Shown: positions 8,410-17,104, counted from the first letter of the stretch. The stretch: 64,000 bases of DNA from Streptomyces varsoviensis (GCF_000718635.1 NZ_JOBF01000016.1:1-64000); one strand, 5' to 3'. The notes: a model not told the origin generated them from the letters alone. Translations and numbers: made by a program.

Positions 8410-9018
8410 ATGCAGGATGCGTATTACAGCCCGTACTACAACCCGCTGGTGGTCCAGACGGCCGTCGACCTGGCCAACACCTTGATGCCGATCAAGGGAG
8501 AGGACGCGCTGGAGACCGTGGAGCAGCTCCAGAACTTCCTCGACGGTCACCCGGCGGCTGCGCCACCGAGTTCGAGTTCGGCCGCGAGCCAAGGGCCGGG
8601 GTCGCAGCCGCGGCATCTCACCCGCGAAGACCTGGCGGAAGTCCGCGCGGTGCGCAAGACCGTGCGTGACGTGCTCGAACGGGCGAACGCGGACCCGGCC
8701 GAAGCCGCGGCACTGATCAACGACGGCCTGCGCCGCAGCCGCGCCACCCCGGTACTGCGCCACGAGGACGACCGCTGGTGGACCGAGGTGACCTCCGACA
8801 CCGACCGCCGCTCCGCGCACCTGGCCGCGACCACGCTCAGCGCACTGGCCTCCGTCATCGCCACACTCGGCCCCGCCCGTCTCGGCGTGTGCGCCGGACC
8901 GACCTGCCGGGCCACTTACGTGGACCTCTCGCGCAACGGCTCGAAGCAGTACTGCACCCGAACCTGCGCCCACCGGGCCAGCGTCGCGGCCTACCGGAGC
9001 CGACGCAGCTCGCGTTGA
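8410..9018 (+). CDS. CGNR zinc-finger (ABATE-domain) transcriptional regulator
   Basis: A 202-residue protein with an N-terminal stress-induced ABATE-type helical domain (about residues 1-140) and a C-terminal CGNR zinc finger. The finger reads GVCAGPTCRATYVDLSRNGS then YCTRTCAHRASVAAYRSR, giving four metal-binding Cys and a basic recognition helix. The family's usual CGNR tetrad is CAHR here. An upstream GTG at 8359 would touch the MFS start and has no ribosome site. The ATG at 8410 has GAGGAG nine nt upstream, so I choose it. Divergence from the MFS exporter suggests it controls the pump. Confidence 0.85.
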   Translation: MQDAYYSPYYNPLVVQTAVDLANTLMPIKGEDALETVEQLQNFLDGHPAAAPPSSSSAASQGPGSQPRHLTREDLAEVRAVRKTVRDVLERANADPAEAAALINDGLRRSRATPVLRHEDDRWWTEVTSDTDRRSAHLAATTLSALASVIATLGPARLGVCAGPTCRATYVDLSRNGSKQYCTRTCAHRASVAAYRSRRSSR

Positions 9019-9411
9019 TCCCGGGCACCTGCCACTGCCCGAGGGGGCCATGGGCGGAGACACCTGCTCGCGCCGGGCTTCGGTGACGCCGAACCGGCGC
9101 GGTACGGCGCCGCTGGCGGTGTTGGCCAGGCGTCAGGTCGTACGCGATTCCAAGTACGCACGTCCGGCCGGGCGAATGCCTCGGCCACCATGGCGACCGG
9201 TACCCCACACCCCATGTACCAGCCCTGGGGCTCGGCCCCGCGATAGATCGAGCACGCCCCAAGGCGGTCATGGTTGCCGGGCTGAACGGGGCTCACCGCA
9301 ACGGCGTTGGGCGGGAAGGCAGTCCGCTGTCCACCGGGCCGAACGCCGATAGCGAATAGGGGTGGCGGCGATTCCGGCGCTGGCGGGGAAGTGCTCCGCA
9401 GGTCAGCCTTT
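9019..9411. other. gene-free interval
   Basis: These 393 bases separate the ends of two converging genes. I see no credible open frame, no RNA gene and no convincing terminator hairpin. Confidence 0.5.
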
Positions 9412-10827
9412 TCAGCCGCCGAGGGAGGCGCCGAAGGAGGCTTTGGGCGCTGGGTCGTTGAGCGCGTCCGGGCCGAAGATGGTGGAGTTTCTGCCGGTGA
9501 GGCCCGAGGGGCTGCCAGGCAGCAGGCTGACCGCGCCGCGGCCGTGGCTCTTGCCTGGTGCGCCTACGGCCAGGTCGGGGGTGCCGTCGCCGTTGTAGTC
9601 GCCCTGGGCCAGCGTGGAGCCGAACCGGTCGTTCGGCTCGGCGGCCCCGGCGACGCCCTTGGTGTCGAGGGAGATCGTGCGTGCCGTGGCGGGGCCCAGC
9701 CAGTGCGTGCCGCCCCGGATCACCGTGATGGCCCCCGCGCCGTTCTGGTCGTCGCCGACCACCAGGTCGTCGTGGCCGTCGCCGTCGAGGTCGGCCAGTC
9801 GCGCGGTGTCGCTCAGGTGCAGCGGGCCCCGCCATGCGACGGCCCCCGTCACGTCAAGGCCGTCCGTGCTCCCCGGGTACGTACGCAGCACCGCGTCACG
9901 CGGGCCGTCTCCGAAGCCGGTGGCCAGGAGGACGTCGTCCTTCCCGTCACCGTTGATGTCACCGACCACAGGCGCGTAACCGGCGAACGGAAGCTCCACC
10001 CGCTCCCCGGGCCGGGCGCCCTTCAACCCCTCGCGCGAACCGGGCAGGACACCGAGGGTGCCCCCGTCGGCGGGGTCGTCGGCGTGGGCGACGGTGACGA
10101 GGTCGTCGTAACCGTCCCCGTCGACGTCGCCGGTCGCGATGCGGTCCGTTCCCCCGCCGCCGCCCGGCGGTGTGTGCACGGTGACGCCCTCGGCACCAGC
10201 CGAACGCAGGTCCTTCGCCCCGGAAACCACGGCGACCTGCCTGCCGTCCACCACCGCCACGTCGTCGAGCCCGTCATGGTCGAAGTCCCCCAGCGCCAAC
10301 TGGCCGCCGAAGCGGCCCCCGGGCGTCGGGGCCGGCGCGTGGAAATCGACGGCGGTGCGCGAGAGCCCGGACCGCGAGCCGAAGACCACGGTCACCGCCC
10401 CGGCCCCCTTCTCGCCTCCCGCCGTCCGGCCACTCGCCCCGACGACCAGATCCGCGTACCCGTCACCGTCCAGATCACCGAGCGCGAGCGCCGCCCCGAA
10501 CCGGTCACCTGCCCGTACGGCTTCGCCGTCGACCGCCCCACTCACGGTCTGGTGACGGCCGACCGTGCGGCCCTTCCCCGAACCGTGGACCAAGGCCACC
10601 TTGCCGGCGCCCGCCTGCCCCTGGACCGGAGCGTCGGGCATCCCGACGGCCAGGTCGTCGAAGCCATCGCCGTCGACATCGGCTCCCCGCCCCGAACCCA
10701 CCGTGGCCACCTGCGGGCTCACGCCGCCCGGGTCCGCCGCCGGCCGGTCGGCCACCCACCAGGCGCCGAGCGCGCCTGCCGCGAGTACGAGCGTTCCCGC
10801 GCCGGCCAGAAGCGATGGCCTCCGCAT
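9412..10827 (-). CDS. exported FG-GAP (integrin-alpha-like) seven-bladed propeller protein
   Basis: A 471-residue protein with a short basic N-terminus and a single hydrophobic segment (about residues 5-26), either a signal peptide or a membrane anchor. Seven calcium-binding D-x-[DN]-x-DG-x-x-D motifs are visible (DVDGDGFDD, DLDGDGYAD, DFDHDGLDD, DVDGDGYDD, DINGDGKDD, DLDGDGHDD, DYNGDGTPD). That is exactly the number for one closed seven-bladed beta-propeller. The third motif has His in place of the usual Gly. The start ATG has GGGGAG nine nt upstream. Family members are surface or secreted adhesion or scaffolding proteins; no enzymatic role is evident and no operon partner is present. Confidence 0.88.
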   Translation of the reverse strand: MRRPSLLAGAGTLVLAAGALGAWWVADRPAADPGGVSPQVATVGSGRGADVDGDGFDDLAVGMPDAPVQGQAGAGKVALVHGSGKGRTVGRHQTVSGAVDGEAVRAGDRFGAALALGDLDGDGYADLVVGASGRTAGGEKGAGAVTVVFGSRSGLSRTAVDFHAPAPTPGGRFGGQLALGDFDHDGLDDVAVVDGRQVAVVSGAKDLRSAGAEGVTVHTPPGGGGGTDRIATGDVDGDGYDDLVTVAHADDPADGGTLGVLPGSREGLKGARPGERVELPFAGYAPVVGDINGDGKDDVLLATGFGDGPRDAVLRTYPGSTDGLDVTGAVAWRGPLHLSDTARLADLDGDGHDDLVVGDDQNGAGAITVIRGGTHWLGPATARTISLDTKGVAGAAEPNDRFGSTLAQGDYNGDGTPDLAVGAPGKSHGRGAVSLLPGSPSGLTGRNSTIFGPDALNDPAPKASFGASLGG

Positions 10828-10910
10828 ATCCGTCGTCTCCCCATCCCCCGCCCTTACGGTTCACCAGTCGGTGACGGCCGACCAGCATCAGTCCGCGCAA
10901 GTTGATCCGT

Positions 10911-10983
10911 CAACAGGGTTGGTTCACCGCCCGGTTCCGCGTCCGGTATGGCCCGCTTCGCCGGGCGGCAACCCAACTCCACC
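10911..10983. repeat. REP-like palindromic element, copy A
   Basis: Arms 10919-10935 and 10962-10978 pair at 14 of 17 positions around a 26-nt loop. The first 35 nt match copy B at 14470 in 30 of 35 positions. It lies between two leftward genes. Confidence 0.6.
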
Positions 10984-10999
10984 ATCAAGCCATCCCGCG

Positions 11000-11335
11000 C
11001 TACGCCGCCTCCCCCCGCTCGAACGCCGGGTTCGCCGGTGGCGCGAACCACACGATGCGCGCCGTCACCCCGGGTTCCCGACCGAACCAGCAGACCGCCT
11101 GCTCCGGCGAGTTGAGCCTGTACTGCGTACGGCCACCAGTACTGACCACGTGCACGCGCCCGTCCTCATGGGCCAACCCCCATGCGACGACCTCCCCGTC
11201 CGGGTCCTCCGTGTCCGTGTCCCACTCCTGCACGACGGCGAAGGATCGCGGCGCGCCAATGAGTGCTAGTTCGCACAGTTCCTGATCAAGCGTCAGGGGA
11301 ACGGTTACGGGCTGCTGTGGGGGTGTTTTGGCCAT
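11000..11335 (-). CDS. conserved hypothetical protein, small and acidic
   Basis: A 111-residue soluble protein with no signal peptide or membrane segment. It has an acidic patch (WDTDTEDPDGEV, near residue 42) and aromatic residues near the C-terminus (CWFGREPG, ARIVWFAPP). I do not recognise a named family, although such short proteins often sit beside DUF397/XRE regulators in Streptomyces, as here. The start ATG has GGGAG at good spacing. The gene is divergent from the XRE gene at 11532. Confidence 0.75.
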   Translation of the reverse strand: MAKTPPQQPVTVPLTLDQELCELALIGAPRSFAVVQEWDTDTEDPDGEVVAWGLAHEDGRVHVVSTGGRTQYRLNSPEQAVCWFGREPGVTARIVWFAPPANPAFERGEAA

Positions 11336-11531
11336 GGAAGTCTCCCGTCAGGAGGGGGATTTGGACCAGGGCGCGGCAGTGCACGCACGGCACGGCCGCG
11401 CCAGCCGAAGTGGCTCGGGTCACACCGTAGCGTGAACCTTGGAATGGATTCCCAGCTTTGCCCGCATAGAGCCCAACACCCTCCATTAGGGTGACGCCAA
11501 CACGTCTCGCCCTAGGCAGAGAGGGACCGAC

Positions 11532-12386
11532 ATGGCCCCGATCAATCGTCCACCGACCGTGCGACAGCGGCGCTTGGGTGCGGAGTTGCGCAGACTCCGT
11601 GAACGCACGGACCTGTCCGCAACCCAGGCAGGTGCGCTATCCGGCGCCAACCAGTCGCGGATCAGCAACATGGAAGCCGGCCGCTATGTGGTGAGCGCGG
11701 ATCGGGTCCGGGAACTGGCCGCTCTGTACAACTGCGCGGATGACGAGTACGTCGCGGCACTCACGGAGTTGACTGGCCGCCAGTATCGAGGCTGGTGGGA
11801 GCAGGAGCGGGAAGTTCTCCCCGCCGGCCTCCTCGACCTGGCCGAACTCGAACACCACGCCACGTACGTGCGCATCGCGACCATGGTTCACATGCCCGGA
11901 CTGCTCCAAACCAGGGACCACGCGCGCGTGCTCTTCGACTCGACGGTCCCGCAGCTTCCGCCGCATGCGGTGGAACACCGACTGTCGTTCCGGATCAGGC
12001 GGCAGGGAATCCTCGACGGGGACAATCCGACCCCGTTGACGGCGATCGTCCACGAGGCGGCCCTGCACATGGGATTCGGCGGTCCGGACGTAACTCGGGG
12101 CCAGCTCCAGCACCTCATCGAGATGGGCGAGCGCGAGAACGTCACGGTCGTAGTGATCCCGTTCGGCGTCGGCGCGCTCCACGGTTCTGGGCAACCCATC
12201 GACTACTTCGGCGGCTCAGTGCCGCAGCTCGACACGGTTCAGCTCGACTCGGACCACGGCAACGTACTACTCGACGCAGAGGCCCACCTCGTGAAATACC
12301 GGAGTGTGTTGGACCGCCTCGAAAGCTACGCGCTCAAACCGGAGGCGTCCCGCGATCTGATCCACAGCATCGCTCAGAGCCTCTGA
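11532..12386 (+). CDS. XRE-family regulator with DUF5753 (Scr1-type)
   Basis: A 284-residue DNA-binding protein. An N-terminal helix-turn-helix (about residues 12-68; LGAELRRLRERTDLS...SRISNMEAGR) is followed by the DUF5753 domain (about 95-280), with the typical YVRIATMVHMPGLLQT and PFGVGALHGSGQPIDYF blocks. In Streptomyces these proteins pair with DUF397 partners and regulate development or antibiotic production; the pair has been compared to antitoxin/toxin systems. GAGAGGGA precedes the ATG. It is followed by a DUF397 gene 12 nt downstream, almost certainly in the same operon. Confidence 0.92.
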   Translation: MAPINRPPTVRQRRLGAELRRLRERTDLSATQAGALSGANQSRISNMEAGRYVVSADRVRELAALYNCADDEYVAALTELTGRQYRGWWEQEREVLPAGLLDLAELEHHATYVRIATMVHMPGLLQTRDHARVLFDSTVPQLPPHAVEHRLSFRIRRQGILDGDNPTPLTAIVHEAALHMGFGGPDVTRGQLQHLIEMGERENVTVVVIPFGVGALHGSGQPIDYFGGSVPQLDTVQLDSDHGNVLLDAEAHLVKYRSVLDRLESYALKPEASRDLIHSIAQSL

Positions 12387-12398
12387 AGGGAAGCAATA

Positions 12399-12659
12399 GT
12401 GCCCGCTCACATCTGGCAGAAGTCCTCCTACAGCCAGGAGGGGTCCAACTGCCTCTACGTCGCCAAGGCCCCCGGCGATTGGCAGAATTCGTCATACAGC
12501 GCTCAAGGGGCTAACTGTCTGAACGTAGCCGCCGCAGCCCCCGCCGTCATCAAGCTCCGCGAAAGCGACGCCCCCGACGTCATCGTCACCACCACCCCCG
12601 CCAGCCTCCGCACCTTCATACAAGCCGCCAAAGCAGGGCGATACGACTGCCCCCGCTAG
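12399..12659 (+). CDS. DUF397 protein with a duplicated N-terminal motif
   Basis: An 86-residue partner of the upstream XRE/DUF5753 regulator. DUF397 proteins usually carry one W-x-KSSYS-x-x-G-x-NCLEVA head. Here it occurs twice in a row: IWQKSSYSQEGSNCLYVA and DWQNSSYSAQGANCLNVA. The normal body follows, with a V-x-LRESDAP-like segment and a TFIQAAKAGRYD tail. The start is a GTG at 12399. The stop codon touches the left end of a decayed insertion sequence, so the native 3' flank has been displaced. Confidence 0.88.
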   Translation: MPAHIWQKSSYSQEGSNCLYVAKAPGDWQNSSYSAQGANCLNVAAAAPAVIKLRESDAPDVIVTTTPASLRTFIQAAKAGRYDCPR

Positions 12660-13537
12660 ACCATTTCCGATGGCTCCCTGTCGGGCGGGGTGGGTCAGGG
12701 GTTCTGGGCCGGGCAGGCGTTGGGCGTGGTGCGGCGGCATGAACTGACCGATGCGCAGTGGCGGATGGTCGAGCCGTTGCTGCCGGCCAACGGCCGGCCT
12801 GGTGGACAGTGGGCCGGTCACCGGATAGTGGTAAAGGGGGTGTTGTCCCGGGCTCGGCCCGGGGTGCCCCGGACCGGACCTGCCGGAGCGGTACGGGGCC
12901 TGGCAGACCGTCGACGTGCGGCATCGCCGCTGGTCGGCGGACGGCACTTGGCAGCAGATCCTGGCCAGGTTGCAGATCGAGGCCGATGCCGGTGATCCGG
13001 ACGGCACCCTGGCCCGCAAGGTGCAGCGGGAGTGGGCGGCGAACATCGGCTCCACTTCCTGCCGGGCCCCTCAGCATGCGGCCGGGGCCCGGCACTGGCC
13101 CCCGCGCGACTTCCCCCGAAACGGGGGCGCGACCGGGCCCGCCCGCTGACCTGGCTCACCTCACCGGGCCAGCGGGGCGACGGCCCCACCCCCGTGCCGC
13201 TGCTGGAGACGCTGCGCATTGCCCGCCGCGGGCCCGGCCGCCCGCGCCGCCGCCCGGACCGGGTGCGCGGCGACAAGGCGTACGCCAGCCGCGGCAACCG
13301 GCGCCTGCCTACGCCGCCGGGGCCTCAAGGGGACGATCGCCGAGCCGGACGACCAGCGGGCCGACCGCCGCAACCGTGGCCGGGAAGGCGGCCAGCGCTC
13401 GACCGCGTTGCGCCGCCGGTACTGGGCTTTCTCGAACGAAGGCGGCTCCGCGCGGTGGCCGGCCGCAACGGCACCCTCACCGTCACCGTGATCGCCATCT
13501 GGCCCCGCGACACCATCCAAGAGCCATCAGAAACGGT
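12660..13537 (+). mobile_element. decayed IS5-family insertion sequence
   Basis: Imperfect terminal inverted repeats bound the element: ACCATTTCCGATGGCTC (12660-12676) and the complement of 13521-13537, matching at 15 of 17 positions. It holds a broken IS5-group transposase. CTAG, a known target of some IS5-group elements, lies at 12656-12659 on the left; I see no matching copy on the right, so the duplication is lost or was never present. Confidence 0.75.
12690..13535 (+). pseudogene. IS5-family transposase remnant, frameshifted
   Basis: Pieces in different frames rebuild an IS5-type DDE transposase. HELTDAQWRMVEPLLPANGR opens in one frame (from about 12739); DGTWQQILARLQIEADAG continues in another; PLLETLRIARRGPGRPR and the KGTIAEPDDQRADR block follow; it ends near RAVAGRNGTLTVTVIAIWPRDTIQ. 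The region that should carry the first Asp (S-V-D-S-T in relatives) is corrupted. At least two frameshifts separate the parts, so it cannot make active enzyme. Confidence 0.8.
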
Positions 13538-13898
13538 TTGGTGCTGTATCAGGCGACGTTCGCCTTGGCGACCGCCGCACGCAGTCGCTCGTTGGTGGAG
13601 TCGTCAGGCTAGGGGTCGAGGTGGGTTCTCCGGTGTTCCTGCACCGGTGGCGCACCGAGGCCGAGGGCTAGCGCCCCTCCCGGCAAGCTTTGCTCCGTCG
13701 CGCCGCCCGGCGCGCACGCCCCCAGCTAGCGCTGGGAGGTGCCCCCGGCGGCGTTGACCAAAAGCCCTGGTAGCTCCGCTACCAGGGCTTCCGGCCGCCG
13801 CACGATCGGACGCACCGGACGACGCTCCTTCCGGGCGAACATTGCCGGTCCCGGCACTGGTACGGCGCCCTCGGGTTGGGGGTGGGTTGGCTGCCGCG

Positions 13899-13936
13899 TG
13901 GGGCGGTATTCGGTGTGGGTGGGTGCGGGTTTCGTC
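13899..13936. repeat. inverted repeat pair 1, left arm
   Basis: This 38-nt arm is the reverse complement of 14755-14792 with a single mismatch. Together the arms enclose about 820 bp of repeat-rich DNA. Confidence 0.85.
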
Positions 13937-14048
13937 TCGGACCCTCCGGGTCCAAGGCGCTGGCAGCGGGAGGGGAGGGGGCCGGGCTGGGGTTCGGTTC
14001 GCTGCCTGCGGGTGGGGGTGTGGCTGGGGTTAGGGAGGGCTCGCTGCG

Positions 14049-14357
14049 CTTCGCCGCTGGCTGCTGCCGCGAAGTGGTGGTGGTGGCGGGGTGGTCGGGT
14101 GCGGCTCGGGGAGGGCGCGGGCCTGTGATCAACGACTGGCGGCAGGGGGCGGCGCGCTGCGCTGCGCCGGTAGTTGCGGAGTGCGGGTGCGTTGTAGCTG
14201 GAGGTTCACGCCAGTGACGACGGAGGTGGGTCGTGGCTTCGCCGCTGGCTGCTGCCGCGAAGTGGTGGTGGCGGGTTCGTCGGGTGCGGCTCGGGGAGGG
14301 CGCGGGCCTATGATCCACGACGATTCGGCAGGGGGCGGCGCGCTGCGCTGCGCCGGG
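14049..14357. repeat. 188-bp-spaced direct duplication
   Basis: Copy 1 (14049-14170) and copy 2 (14237-14357) share long identical blocks, beginning CTTCGCCGCTGGCTGCTGCC and ending in GGCGCGCTGCGCTGCGCCGG. They differ by short indels. Confidence 0.85.
14211..14236. repeat. inverted repeat pair 2, left arm
   Basis: These 26 nt are perfectly complementary to 14729-14754. The right arm directly abuts the right arm of inverted repeat pair 1. Confidence 0.85.
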
Positions 14358-14469
14358 TGTGCTGGCCGTTCGGGTGTCGTTCCCGCCCGTACGGACGGGG
14401 CCCACGGCTGGGGGAACGCCACTCTGACGGCGAGTGCGCCCGGTATGCCCGATGTGCCAGGTTCACTGT

Positions 14470-14542
14470 TCAACAGAGTTGGGTTACCGCCCGATTCCGC
14501 ATCCCAAAAGGCGCTTTTGTCGGGCGGCAATCGCACTCTACC
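14470..14542. repeat. REP-like palindromic element, copy B
   Basis: Arms 14478-14494 and 14520-14536 pair at 12 of 17 positions. It is related to copy A at 10911. Two copies about 3.5 kb apart suggest a dispersed family in this genome. Confidence 0.6.
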
Positions 14543-14728
14543 TGCCAGTAGCCAGCGGCGAAGCGCAGCGGAGCTTCCAGCGGTCCCCACCACCGTCCCA
14601 CCCGTCGCTACAGGCGCTGTGGCCCCGCAGGGGCCGAGACGAAAGCCGCAGCCAACCGGGCGCAATACCGCCCCACCCGGCGGCTGTCTGTGACGCTCAC
14701 TCCCACCGACCCGCAGCCAGCGAGCCAA

Positions 14729-14792
14729 CCACGACCCACCTCCGTCGTCACTGGGACGAAACCCGCAGCCACCCACACCGAATACCGCCCCA
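14729..14792. repeat. right arms of inverted repeat pairs 1 and 2
   Basis: 14729-14754 complements 14211-14236 perfectly over 26 nt. 14755-14792 complements 13899-13936 with one mismatch. The block ends 6 bases before the histidine kinase stop codon. Confidence 0.85.
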
Positions 14793-14798
14793 TCGGCG

Positions 14799-16082
14799 TC
14801 AACCGACCGGCGGCAGCCGGACGGTGGCGACGGCGCCGCCGTCAGCGGCCGCGTTCGAGAAGAGCAAGGTGGCGCCGATGACCTTGGCCTGGCCGGAGGC
14901 GATGGTGAGGCCGAGGCCGTGGCCGTGGCCGCGTTCGGCTGCTCCGGTGCGGAAGCGTTGGGGGCCTTCGGCGAGAAGGGTGGCGGGGAAGCCTGGGCCG
15001 TGGTCGCGGACGACGACGGCCGTGTCCTCGACGGTGATCTCGACCGGGGCGGCGCCGTGCCGGTGGGCGTTGACGATCAGGTTGGCGAGGATGCGGTCGA
15101 GCCGCCGGGGGTCGGTCTCCACCACGGCGGGCGGCGCGGCGCCGACGGCGACTGTCGCGTCGAGGCCCGTACGGGCCAGGGAGTCCCGGACCAAGTCGGG
15201 GAGGGCCACGGGGCGCAGGTCGGCGTGTTCGGCGCCGGCGTCGAGGCGGGAGATCTCCAGTAGCTCTTCGACGAGGGTGCGCAGCACTCGTACCCGGCCT
15301 CTGACGAGATCGGTGGCCTCGCTGTCGGGGAGGAGTTCGGCGGAGGTGACCAGGCCCATCAGCGGGGTGCGCAGTTCGTGCGCTACGTCGGCGGTGAAGC
15401 GCTGTTCGCTGCGCAGGCGGTCCTGGAGGCTGTCGGCCATCGAGTCGACGGTGGCCGAGATCTCGGTGATCTCGTCGCCCTCCCGGCCGCCCGTCCCGGT
15501 TCTGGCGGCCAGGTCGCCGGAGGCTATGCGCCGGGCCGTACGCGCCACCCGCCGCAGTCGCCGGTTGGGGAGTTCGGCGGCGAGGGCGGACAGGGGGACG
15601 ATGACGGCGAGCGCGATCAGCGAGTACTCCCACATGTGCCGGTCCAGGGCGCGGCGGCTGCGCTGGTCGGGGCCCATGTCGACCGCGACGGCCACCAGGC
15701 GCCCGTCGGGCAGCCGTTCACCGGCCCACATCCGCGGCTGGTACTCGTGGCTCTCGTCGTACAGGTCGCCGCTCCCGTCCTCCCGGATCATGCGCACCAG
15801 AGCCGCCGGCATGTCCTCGGGGCCCACCAGGCGCGCCGTACCCCTGTCGCCGCCTTCGCCTTCCGCGAGGGCGGTGTTCAGGGCGTTGCGCGCCTTGGCC
15901 CCGCCGTCGTTCATGGACCACTTGTACGTACTGCGGTGCACCAGCAGCCCGACCGTCAGCGCGATGCCGCAGCACGCCGCCGTCACCAGGAGGGCGATCT
16001 TCCAGCGAAGTGAGCGCCAATTGAGCAGCGACCGCCAGTTGAGCGACGAGCGCCAGTTGTGCAGCGACCGCCGCGCTCCCAT
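14799..16082 (-). CDS. sensor histidine kinase (HAMP, HisKA, HATPase)
   Basis: A 427-residue membrane kinase. TM1 is at about residues 29-49, an extracytoplasmic sensor at 50-152, TM2 at about 153-170 and HAMP at about 171-222. HisKA carries phospho-acceptor His235 in FTADVAHELRTP. HATPase_c has the N box (ILANLIVNAHRHG) and G1 (VVRDHGPGFP). It lies 42 nt downstream of its OmpR-type response regulator on the same strand, so the two form one system. The cytoplasmic N-terminus holds three in-frame 18-bp repeats giving SLNWRS-like hexads, which are unusual before TM1. The signal sensed is unknown; organisation resembles cell-envelope stress kinases. Confidence 0.93.
   Translation of the reverse strand: MGARRSLHNWRSSLNWRSLLNWRSLRWKIALLVTAACCGIALTVGLLVHRSTYKWSMNDGGAKARNALNTALAEGEGGDRGTARLVGPEDMPAALVRMIREDGSGDLYDESHEYQPRMWAGERLPDGRLVAVAVDMGPDQRSRRALDRHMWEYSLIALAVIVPLSALAAELPNRRLRRVARTARRIASGDLAARTGTGGREGDEITEISATVDSMADSLQDRLRSEQRFTADVAHELRTPLMGLVTSAELLPDSEATDLVRGRVRVLRTLVEELLEISRLDAGAEHADLRPVALPDLVRDSLARTGLDATVAVGAAPPAVVETDPRRLDRILANLIVNAHRHGAAPVEITVEDTAVVVRDHGPGFPATLLAEGPQRFRTGAAERGHGHGLGLTIASGQAKVIGATLLFSNAAADGGAVATVRLPPVG
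16015..16068 (-). repeat. three 18-bp in-frame repeats in the kinase N-terminus
   Basis: Units begin at 16015, 16033 and 16051 with CGCCAATTGAGCAGCGAC-type sequence. On the coding strand they give tandem SLNWRS-like hexapeptides directly before the first membrane segment. Confidence 0.85.
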
Positions 16083-16124
16083 GTCAGCTCCCCAACCCCT
16101 CAGCCCCGCATCCCCCTTAACTCC

Positions 16125-16922
16125 TCAGCCCCTCAGCTTGTATCCGAAGCCCCGGACCGTCTCGATGCGCCCCGCTCCGATCTTCCTCCGCAGCCGCTGT
16201 ACGCACAGGTCGACCACCCGGCTGTCGCCGTCCCAGCCGTAGTCCCACACGTTGCGCAGCAGGGTCTGCCGGTCCAGGACGATGCCCGGATGCGCGGCGA
16301 ACTCCAGCAGCAGCCGGAGTTCGGTGGGGGCCAGCGCGACCGGCTCACCGGCCAGGAACACCTCCAGGCCGGCCGTATCGATGGCCAGGTCTCCGAAGAC
16401 AAGCCGGGGGTTCCGATCGGGACGGGACGGGCTCTCCGGCAGGGGGGCCAGGGAGCCGCCCGGCACGGCCGTCGCGGTGCCGGGCTCCGCCGCCACCGCC
16501 GGTACCGGGACCGGCGCGAACGTGGCCCGGCGCAGCAGGGACCGGATACGGGCCACCAGCACGGCGGTGTCGACCGGCTTGACGACGTAGTCGTCGGCGC
16601 CCGACTCCAGGCCGGCCACGATGTCCGGGGTGTCCCCGCGAGCCGACATCATCAGGATCGGGGCCGTGCTGGTCTCCCTGATCCGGCGGCACAGTCCGAT
16701 GCCGTCGAGCTCCGGCAGCATGATGTCCAGCATCATCAGGTCGTGTCCGCCCTGCCGGAACAGTTCGAGACCGGTCAGTCCGTCGGCGGCGGAGGTGACG
16801 CGGTAGCCGTAGCGCTCCAGCGCCAGCGTCACCGTCCTGCGGATCACCTCGTCGTCCTCTACGAGCAGGATCGCCACCGCCCCGGGCGCCGGAACGTTTC
16901 CCTCGGCCGCTGGAACCGACAT
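16125..16922 (-). CDS. OmpR/PhoB-family response regulator
   Basis: A 265-residue regulator. The receiver domain (about residues 17-130) has the acidic pair EDD near 22, phospho-acceptor Asp66 in LMMLDIMLP, Thr/Ser in LMMSARG and Lys in DYVVKPVD. A long Pro/Ala-rich linker precedes the C-terminal winged helix (about 165-262; LTPTELRLLLEFAAHPG-like and DSRVVDLCVQRLRRKI). I prefer the ATG at 16922, overlapping a GGGGGAAG purine run; a TTG at 16988 is possible but has no ribosome site. It is transcribed first in the operon with its kinase. Confidence 0.93.
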   Translation of the reverse strand: MSVPAAEGNVPAPGAVAILLVEDDEVIRRTVTLALERYGYRVTSAADGLTGLELFRQGGHDLMMLDIMLPELDGIGLCRRIRETSTAPILMMSARGDTPDIVAGLESGADDYVVKPVDTAVLVARIRSLLRRATFAPVPVPAVAAEPGTATAVPGGSLAPLPESPSRPDRNPRLVFGDLAIDTAGLEVFLAGEPVALAPTELRLLLEFAAHPGIVLDRQTLLRNVWDYGWDGDSRVVDLCVQRLRRKIGAGRIETVRGFGYKLRG

Positions 16923-16982
16923 CTTCCCCCATCGGACGTGCTGGGTAGTGGGGGACCATGATGCGACGAGGAGGTCACCATT

Positions 16983-17104
16983 GCCCAATCAGCGCCCGTG
17001 GCGGAGGCTTACCCAACAGCGCCCGCCACCGAGGTTGGCCCATTAGCGCCCGCCGGGGGCCCATCAACGCCCGCGACCGCGCCTCGCCCCATCAGCGCCC
17101 GTGA
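16983..17104. repeat. degenerate repeats of CATCAGCGCCCG
   Basis: About five copies (near 16987, 17015, 17041, 17070 and 17090) of CA-[TA]-[CT]-AGCGCCCG-like sequence, spaced 20-28 bp apart. They fill the space between the protease stop and the response regulator start. Confidence 0.6.

Larger units (their letters stand above)
13538..14798. other. 1.3-kb gene-free region dense in repeats
   Basis: No credible gene. Open frames on both strands have poor composition and no family match. The region holds a direct duplication, two inverted repeat pairs and a REP-like element, listed separately. It looks like a recombination-prone scar between the IS remnant and the two-component genes. Confidence 0.65.

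Noticed and set aside
13779..14405. Open frames on both strands in the repeat-rich region
   Set aside because: They follow repeat structure, change frame between copies and match no family.
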